From NCBI RefSeq assembly GCF_001975725.1, contig NZ_CP019434.1, positions 3,188,792 to 3,252,791 of the forward strand: a stretch of DNA of 64,000 nt, given 5' to 3'. Below the pieces are notes generated by a model. The model did no database searches and was not told the origin of the DNA. It saw only the letters and a program-made list of their open reading frames with translations. Below, in pieces: positions 58,022 to 64,000 of the stretch. How positions within the stretch are numbered: the first letter of the stretch is position 1; each line of letters begins with the position of its first letter. The translations under genes and the position numbers were made by a program. The stretch comes from Acidihalobacter ferrooxydans (GTDB taxonomy: Bacteria; Pseudomonadota; Gammaproteobacteria; DSM-5130; Acidihalobacteraceae).

Positions 58022-59295
58022 CAGACGGCCCTCCGCGCCGGCACGGCGTGCCACGGACAAGCGCCCTCGGCGATGTGCCGTTCGATCACGTCGGCGAACA
58101 GTTTCAGCCCCGACTCCATCGGCATCACCGCGCCGGGGGCGAAGGCGCAGAAGGAGTTCGGCGCGATCTTGGCGCACAGCTCCAGCAGGTGCTCGCGGTC
58201 GCCGGGGCGCCCCTGCCCGGCCTCGATGCGCTCCAGAATGCTGTGCGCGTAGGGCAGCCCGTCGCGGCACGGCGTGCAGAACCCGCAGGATTCGCGCACG
58301 AAGAACGCGTTGATGGCGATGAGAAAGTCCAGCGGGCAGGTCTGATCGTCGAGCACGATGATGCCGCAGGTGCCAAAGCGCGAGCGCAGCTTGGCCACGG
58401 AGTCGAAGTTCATCGAGGCATCGAGGTGTTCGGGCAACAGGAAGGCAGTGGACGCGCCGCCGGGCAGGAAGGCGGTCAGTGCGTGACCGTCGAGCAGCCC
58501 GCCGGCGTGCTCGTAAATCAGTTCGCGCGCGGTGGTGCCCATCGGCAGTTCCCAGCATCCGGGGTTCTTGACCGGACCGCACACGCTGTAGAGCTTGGTG
58601 CCCTCGCCGCCGTTGACGCCCTGTGCCTTGAACCAGTCCACGCCGTTGAGCACCACGCCCGGCACCTGGCACACGGTTTCCAGATTGTTGATCAGCGTGG
58701 GCTTGCCCCAGAGCCCTTGCTGGAACGGGAACGGCGGCTTGGAGCGCGGGTTGGCGCGACGGCCTTCGAGCGCGTTGAGCAGCGCGGTTTCCTCGCCGCA
58801 GATGTAGCGCCCGGCGGACAGGTGCACATCGATATCGAGACTGAAGCCGGAGCCGAGTATGTTCCGCCCGACCAGACCGGCCGCGCGTGCCTCATCCACC
58901 GCGCGCTGCAGGCCCTGCGCGCCCTCGGCGTACTCGCCGCGCACGAATACGAACGCCCGGTCGGACCCCTGGATATAGGCGCCGACGAGAATCGCCTCGA
59001 CGATCAGGTGCGGGTCGCGGTAGAGCAGTTTGCGATCCTTGAACGAACCGGGTTCGGTTTCGTCCAGATTGATGACCATGTAATGCGGACGCGGCGCATC
59101 GGCGGCCACCGCCGACCACTTGCGCGCCAGCGGGAAGCCGGCGCCGCCGTAGCCGCGCAGCGCGGTCTGGCCGATCTGGTCGAGCAGGTCGGCCGGTTTC
59201 TGCGCCAGTGCGGCCTTGAGTGCGCGATAGTCGCCGTAGGTCTTGAGATCGGGCGGTTCGGGCAGGTGGAAATGGCGGCTGAGGACAGCTTCCAT
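58021..59295 (-). CDS. nuoF: NADH-quinone oxidoreductase subunit F
   Basis: A 424-residue NADH- and FMN-binding subunit. LRGYGGAGFPLARKWSAV is the NADH loop, YICGEETALLNALEGRRANPR the FMN region, and the N3 [4Fe-4S] cluster is ESCGFCTPCRDGLPYAHSIL with a later Cys (LLELCAKI). It takes electrons from NADH and passes them on to the NuoG clusters. Starts 1 bp after nuoE. Confidence 0.96.
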   Translation of the reverse strand: MEAVLSRHFHLPEPPDLKTYGDYRALKAALAQKPADLLDQIGQTALRGYGGAGFPLARKWSAVAADAPRPHYMVINLDETEPGSFKDRKLLYRDPHLIVEAILVGAYIQGSDRAFVFVRGEYAEGAQGLQRAVDEARAAGLVGRNILGSGFSLDIDVHLSAGRYICGEETALLNALEGRRANPRSKPPFPFQQGLWGKPTLINNLETVCQVPGVVLNGVDWFKAQGVNGGEGTKLYSVCGPVKNPGCWELPMGTTARELIYEHAGGLLDGHALTAFLPGGASTAFLLPEHLDASMNFDSVAKLRSRFGTCGIIVLDDQTCPLDFLIAINAFFVRESCGFCTPCRDGLPYAHSILERIEAGQGRPGDREHLLELCAKIAPNSFCAFAPGAVMPMESGLKLFADVIERHIAEGACPWHAVPARRAV

Positions 59296-59296
59296 G

Positions 59297-59773
59297 TCAC
59301 TGCCCTCCCGTGTTTTCAGGCGCGACGAGCGCGGCCAGTGCGGCGGCGTCCAGCGGGCCGTGCGCGGCCTCGTCGAGCAGCGCCGCGGGCGCCAGGTCGC
59401 ACAGCCCGAGGCAGACGTGCGGCAGCACGGTGACCGCGCCGTCCGCGCTCGGCTGGCCGAGCGGCACGCCGCTCAGCCGCACCGCTTCGTCCAGCAGCGC
59501 GGGCGCTCCGGCCATGTGGCAGGCGATGCTGTCGCAGATGCGCAGCACGCGCCGCCCGACCGGGCGGCGCAACAGCAGCGGGTAGAAACTGACCAGTTCT
59601 TCGAGCTGGGTGATCGACAGCCCGCACAATGCGCTGGCCTCGCGCAGCGCCTCGTTGTGCAGGTGGCCGTACTTGCGCTGCAAAAACTGGAGCGTGTAGA
59701 TCGCCCCCGCACGCGGCTCGGGATAATGCCCGATGTGTGCGGCCAGATGCGCTCTTTCGTCTTCGTTGAGCAT
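59297..59773 (-). CDS. nuoE: NADH-quinone oxidoreductase subunit E
   Basis: A 158-residue thioredoxin-like [2Fe-2S] protein (N1a). Ligands are RICDSIACHMAG (C-x4-C) and VCLGLCDLAPAALLDE (C-x3-C). It pairs with NuoF. 22 bp after nuoCD. Confidence 0.95.
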   Translation of the reverse strand: MLNEDERAHLAAHIGHYPEPRAGAIYTLQFLQRKYGHLHNEALREASALCGLSITQLEELVSFYPLLLRRPVGRRVLRICDSIACHMAGAPALLDEAVRLSGVPLGQPSADGAVTVLPHVCLGLCDLAPAALLDEAAHGPLDAAALAALVAPENTGGQ

Positions 59774-59795
59774 GTCTTGCGATGCCTTCCTGGTT

Positions 59796-61487
59796 TCAGC
59801 GGTCCAGGTCCGCGAGGACGTAATCCATGGAGCCGATCATCGGAATCAGATCGCCGAGCTGGCCGCCGGTGGCGAGCCAGGAAAACGCCTGGACGTGAGG
59901 GAACGAGGGTGTGCGGATGCGCACGCGGTACGGCTGCGAGGAGCCGTCGGACACCACGTAGAAGCCCATCATGCCCTTCGGGGCCTCGGCGCAGAAAAAG
60001 GCGTCGCCGACCGGAAAACCCATGCCGCGCCCGGTGCCGATGAAGTGGTGAATCAGGGTTTCGATGTCCTCCAGCGTCTGCGCCTTGCGCGCGAAGGAAA
60101 ACCGTGCCCGGTCCGACAACACCGGCCCGCCCGGCAGGCGGTCGGCGGCCTGGCGCACGATCCGCAGGCTCTGGCGGATTTCCTCGATGCGCAGCCGCGT
60201 GCGCGCCAGCGCGTCGCCTTGCGTGGCGGTCGGCACCTCGAAATCGTAGTCTTCGTAGCCGCAGTAGGGGCGTGTCTTGCGCAAATCCCAGGCCAGCCCG
60301 GTGCAGCGCAGGTTGGGGCCGGTGAAACCCCATTCGATAGCCTGATCCCGGGTGTACTGCCCGTTGCCCAGGGTGCGTGCCTGGAAAATCGGGTTGTCGA
60401 CGGTCAGCGCGGCGAACTCGCCCATGGAGCCGTCGATCGCGTCGAGCGCCGTATCGAGCGCGGCGCGCCAGCCTTCGGGCATGTCCAGCGCCACGCCGCC
60501 GATGCGGAAAAAGGCCGGGTGCATGCGCCCGCCCGTGATGAGTTCCATCACATCGAACAGCTTCTCGCGCACGCTGAAGCAGTAGAACGCCGGCCCCATG
60601 ACGCCGAGGTCGTGGCCGTAGCTGCCGAGCCAGACGAGGTGCGCGTTGATGCGAAACAGCTCGCTGAGCAGCACGCGCATGACGACCGCGCGTTCGGGCA
60701 CGTCGATACCGGCGAGTTGTTCGACCGCCATCACGTAGGGCAGCTCGTTGGCCACGCCCGCGAGATAGTCGATGCGGTCGCAGTAGGGGATGTAGTTGTG
60801 GAACGTGTGGCGCTCGGCGATTTTCTCCGCGCCGCGGTGGTGAAAACCAATATCGGGATCGAGCGATGCGATGGTCTCGCCACGCATCCGCGCGATCAGG
60901 CGCAGGATACCGTGCGTGCCGGGGTGGTTGGGGCCGATGTTGAGCACGTATTCGTCTTCGTGCGCGCCGGGCCCGCGCGTGTCGGCGATCTGGTAGGGCG
61001 CCATCAGCTCGCGGTAACGCTCGGGCGGCAGGCTGTAGGGGCCGTGCTCGGTGGCCCGGCCGGGGTAGCTCTTGCGCAGCGGGTGGCCTTCCCAGTAGAC
61101 CGGCAGCAGGATGCGCCGCAGATCCGGGTGGCCCTCGAAGCGCAGGCCGAACAGGTCGTAGACCTCGCGCTCGTACCAGTTGGCGCTGGGCCAGAGCGGC
61201 GTCGCGCTCGCAATGGCCTGGCTGTCGTCGGGCAGGTGTACCTCGATGCGCAGATCGCGGTTCGCCGACAGCGAGACCAGGTGATAGAACACGGTGAAAC
61301 CGCCGCCGCGCCCGGCGTCGTCCACCGCCGAGAGGTCGAACAGCATCTCGTAACACACGCCGTCCTCGCCACGCTTGAGTCGCGCAAGCGTGTCCGGCAG
61401 TTCAGCCGGCGACACCTGGCGCACGGGCACATCGCGCCCGGCTCCGCCGGCCGGCAACGTGCGCGCCACGGCGGTGGGGGCGTTCAT
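59796..61487 (-). CDS. nuoCD: Fused NADH-quinone oxidoreductase subunits C/D
   Basis: 563 residues: NuoC part first (about 25-175, with [31 protein letters not shown]), then NuoD (about 180-563, with [57 protein letters not shown] and the C-terminal [25 protein letters not shown]). The two lie in one frame with no internal stop, as in E. coli. They form part of the quinone pocket near N2. ATG 61487 overlaps the nuoB stop (ATGA). Confidence 0.96.
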   Translation of the reverse strand: MNAPTAVARTLPAGGAGRDVPVRQVSPAELPDTLARLKRGEDGVCYEMLFDLSAVDDAGRGGGFTVFYHLVSLSANRDLRIEVHLPDDSQAIASATPLWPSANWYEREVYDLFGLRFEGHPDLRRILLPVYWEGHPLRKSYPGRATEHGPYSLPPERYRELMAPYQIADTRGPGAHEDEYVLNIGPNHPGTHGILRLIARMRGETIASLDPDIGFHHRGAEKIAERHTFHNYIPYCDRIDYLAGVANELPYVMAVEQLAGIDVPERAVVMRVLLSELFRINAHLVWLGSYGHDLGVMGPAFYCFSVREKLFDVMELITGGRMHPAFFRIGGVALDMPEGWRAALDTALDAIDGSMGEFAALTVDNPIFQARTLGNGQYTRDQAIEWGFTGPNLRCTGLAWDLRKTRPYCGYEDYDFEVPTATQGDALARTRLRIEEIRQSLRIVRQAADRLPGGPVLSDRARFSFARKAQTLEDIETLIHHFIGTGRGMGFPVGDAFFCAEAPKGMMGFYVVSDGSSQPYRVRIRTPSFPHVQAFSWLATGGQLGDLIPMIGSMDYVLADLDR

Positions 61488-62062
61488 GCCGGCGGCACCC
61501 AGATGCCGAGCGGCTCGCGCTCGGTCGAGCGCAGCTTGCGCGGCTGGTCGGCAATCTTGTCTTGCAGGATCGTAATGCCCTGCAGCAGCGCATCGGGCCG
61601 CGGCGGGCAGCCGGGCACGTACACATCCACCGGCAGGATCTGGTCGACGCCCTGCACCACGCTGTAGACGTCGTACATGCCGCCGGAGTTGGAGCACGAG
61701 CCCATCGAGATCACCCACTTGGGTTCGAGCATTTCGGCATACAGGCGCAGCATCATCGGCGCCATCTTGGTGAAAATGGTGCCGGCGGTAATGAGCAGAT
61801 CGCTCTGGCGTGGCGAGCCGCGCAATACCTCCGCGCCGAAGCGCGCGATGTCGTAGCGCGGCGTGATCGCCGTGGTCATCTCGACAAAACAGCAGGAGGT
61901 GCCGAAGTTGAACGGCCACAGCGACGACTTGCGGCTCCAGGCCAGCAGATCTTCCAGCCTGGCGAACACGGCGCTGAACGGGCCGTCGGCCGGCTCCGTG
62001 CCGGTTTCCCGACCGGACTGCGGCGCAGCATCGAAACGCTGCAGAATGTGCGTATCGTTCAC
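61484..62062 (-). CDS. nuoB: NADH-quinone oxidoreductase subunit B
   Basis: A 192-residue subunit binding cluster N2, the last electron carrier before quinone. [13 protein letters not shown] holds the tandem Cys, [42 protein letters not shown] the other two. GTG 62062 is chosen over ATG 62083 because GGGAGG sits 6 nt before it and it overlaps the nuoA stop as GTGA. Confidence 0.95.
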   Translation of the reverse strand: MNDTHILQRFDAAPQSGRETGTEPADGPFSAVFARLEDLLAWSRKSSLWPFNFGTSCCFVEMTTAITPRYDIARFGAEVLRGSPRQSDLLITAGTIFTKMAPMMLRLYAEMLEPKWVISMGSCSNSGGMYDVYSVVQGVDQILPVDVYVPGCPPRPDALLQGITILQDKIADQPRKLRSTEREPLGIWVPPA

Positions 62063-62415
62063 GACAGGCCTCCCTTGCGCCATTCGTAAATCAAGCCAAG
62101 CAGCAGAATGAAAATAAAGGCCAGTGCGCCCCAGGTGGCCAGTGGCGGCGACCGCCAGTAATCGACCGCCCAGGCGAACAGAAACGCCGCCTCAAGTTCA
62201 AAGATCAGGAAGGAGACCGCCACCAGGTAGTAGCGCATGGGAAAAGGCACGCGCGCATCGCCGGTCGGGGGAATGCCGCTTTCGAACGGCGTCTCCTTTT
62301 CGGCATCGGCGCGATACCCCCCGAGCAGACGGTTGAGCACCAGCGTCAGCACGATCACGCCGAGCACCACCAGCGCGAACAGCCAGACGATCACGCCCGT
62401 CGTCAGATACGACAT
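62059..62415 (-). CDS. nuoA: NADH-quinone oxidoreductase subunit A
   Basis: A 118-residue, three-helix subunit: [47 protein letters not shown]. The family normally has YECG where this has FESG, so the reactive loop Cys is absent. First gene of the operon; GGGAG precedes ATG 62415. The nuo promoter must lie in the 62416-62702 spacer, shared with metK in the other direction; no clear hexamers are seen. Confidence 0.95.
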   Translation of the reverse strand: MSYLTTGVIVWLFALVVLGVIVLTLVLNRLLGGYRADAEKETPFESGIPPTGDARVPFPMRYYLVAVSFLIFELEAAFLFAWAVDYWRSPPLATWGALAFIFILLLGLIYEWRKGGLS

Positions 62416-62591
62416 GCGAAACTCCCTACGATCCTATCGTTCACTGCGCGGCCTTCATTGCGTGCCGCGACGACCTGACCCGGACTATCCATCAGGCGCG
62501 GCGCGTTTGCTTGATCGCTCAGATGACATCCGGCTGCTCACCGGACCCGTTGGTGTCGGGAACGAACACATACCTAGTGCGACCCGACGAT

Positions 62592-62631
62592 GGGATGCAA
62601 GTTCCCGCTTTCGCGGTTAGACTTGCATCCC
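62592..62631 (+). promoter_or_regulatory. Structured hairpin in the metK leader
   Basis: A perfect 11-bp stem GGGATGCAAGT / ACTTGCATCCC encloses a smaller CCGC-TTTC-GCGG hairpin, 71 bp upstream of metK. A CTAGTG copy lies on either side (about 62574 and 62651). It could be a regulatory RNA structure, an operator or a small repeat. It does not match a SAM riboswitch class I can recognise. Confidence 0.45.
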
Positions 62632-62702
62632 CTGGCTTGAGCACACCGCTAGTGTTTAGCACAGAATTCGCATCTATCAACCCAAACCGAAGGTTGCCCA
62701 TC

Positions 62703-63872
<1,170 letters not shown>

Positions 63873-63916
63873 CCCGGAGCACAGTCCGCCGGGTGGACTG
63901 ACCCGGCACCACCGCA

Positions 63917-63991
63917 CCGCCGGGGAGCGCTGCGACAGGGTTCCCCCTGCCAGGCCCGGCGGCACGGCCAACTCACTGCAACGGCGCTCAC
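63917..63991 (+). promoter_or_regulatory. S-adenosylhomocysteine (SAH) riboswitch, controlled gene beyond the window
   Basis: The stretch carries the SAH-riboswitch core GGGGAGCGCTGCGAC ... CAGGCCCGGC ... CAACGGCGCTCACGA. Pairings read directly: GAGCGC (63925-63930) with GCGCTC (63984-63989), CAGGG (63936-63940) with CCCTG (63945-63949), and GCCGGG (63919-63924) with CCCGGC (63955-63960). This family turns on SAH-recycling genes when SAH builds up; the target is expected to be ahcY just downstream of 64000. Confidence 0.88.
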
Positions 63992-64000
63992 GAACCGACC

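Noticed and set aside
62063-62083. ATG 62083 as the nuoB start
   Set aside because: The ribosome site GGGAGG lies between it and GTG 62062, which also overlaps the nuoA stop.

Overview
This 64 kb window is GC-rich, gene-dense chromosome from what looks like a chemolithoautotrophic, sulfur-oxidising gammaproteobacterium (Chromatiales/Ectothiorhodospiraceae-like). The placement is inferred from three things: a cytoplasmic sulfite dehydrogenase (SoeABC), Calvin-cycle phosphoribulokinase with a tkt-gap-pgk-pyk-fba cluster, and a fused NuoCD complex I operon. The genus cannot be named from sequence reading alone.

Layout. 1-9.1 kb: a partial fumarylacetoacetate-hydrolase gene at the left edge, a PsiE-like membrane protein, a 5'-3' exonuclease/RluE/His-rich protein operon, LysE plus a truncated haemoglobin, a fructosamine-kinase-like gene with an IS1380-type element inserted exactly at its stop codon, a ZnuA-like protein, and a 5-formyl-THF cyclo-ligase (fthC) carrying an in-frame palindromic repeat. 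9.4-12.4 kb: a tRNA-Ala/tRNA-Glu pair, divergent trxA and rhlB, nested repeats. 12.4-20 kb: soeABC, moaA (molybdenum cofactor) and rhlE. 20-24.2 kb: nhaD with a globin-sensor/GGDEF/EAL/CZB signalling protein. 24.6-34.7 kb: prkB, an unknown protein, a FIST protein, Tas-type reductase, CPA1 antiporter, TatD, TcdA, a USP-TauE/SafE-TIGR02186 cluster and a small outer-membrane protein. 35.1-39.4 kb: purEK, an orphan TRAP binding protein, purC and a stand-alone CZB protein. 39.4-46.5 kb: tkt-gap-pgk-pyk-fba. 46.7-62.4 kb: the complete nuoABCDEFGHIJKLMN operon (nuoC and nuoD fused), interrupted by two repeat-filled non-coding islands. 62.7-64 kb: metK followed by an S-adenosylhomocysteine riboswitch that should control a gene, probably ahcY, just outside the window.

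How the parts fit. Soe feeds electrons from sulfite into the quinone pool, MoaA starts synthesis of the molybdenum cofactor that Soe needs, complex I links quinone and NADH, and PrkB plus the tkt/gap/pgk/fba enzymes fix and process carbon. NhaD and CPA1 manage Na+/H+ balance.

The most notable non-genic content is repeats. Family A has seven copies of a palindromic element of roughly 100-165 bp with 20-bp terminal inverted repeats; one copy (8794-8946, exactly 51 codons) lies inside fthC without breaking the frame. Family B has four elements of about 145-161 bp whose ends resemble those of the resident IS1380-type element and two of which have clear 4-bp target duplications, so they look like its non-autonomous derivatives. 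A third set sits inside the nuo operon. No CRISPR array, prophage, defence system or rRNA operon was seen.
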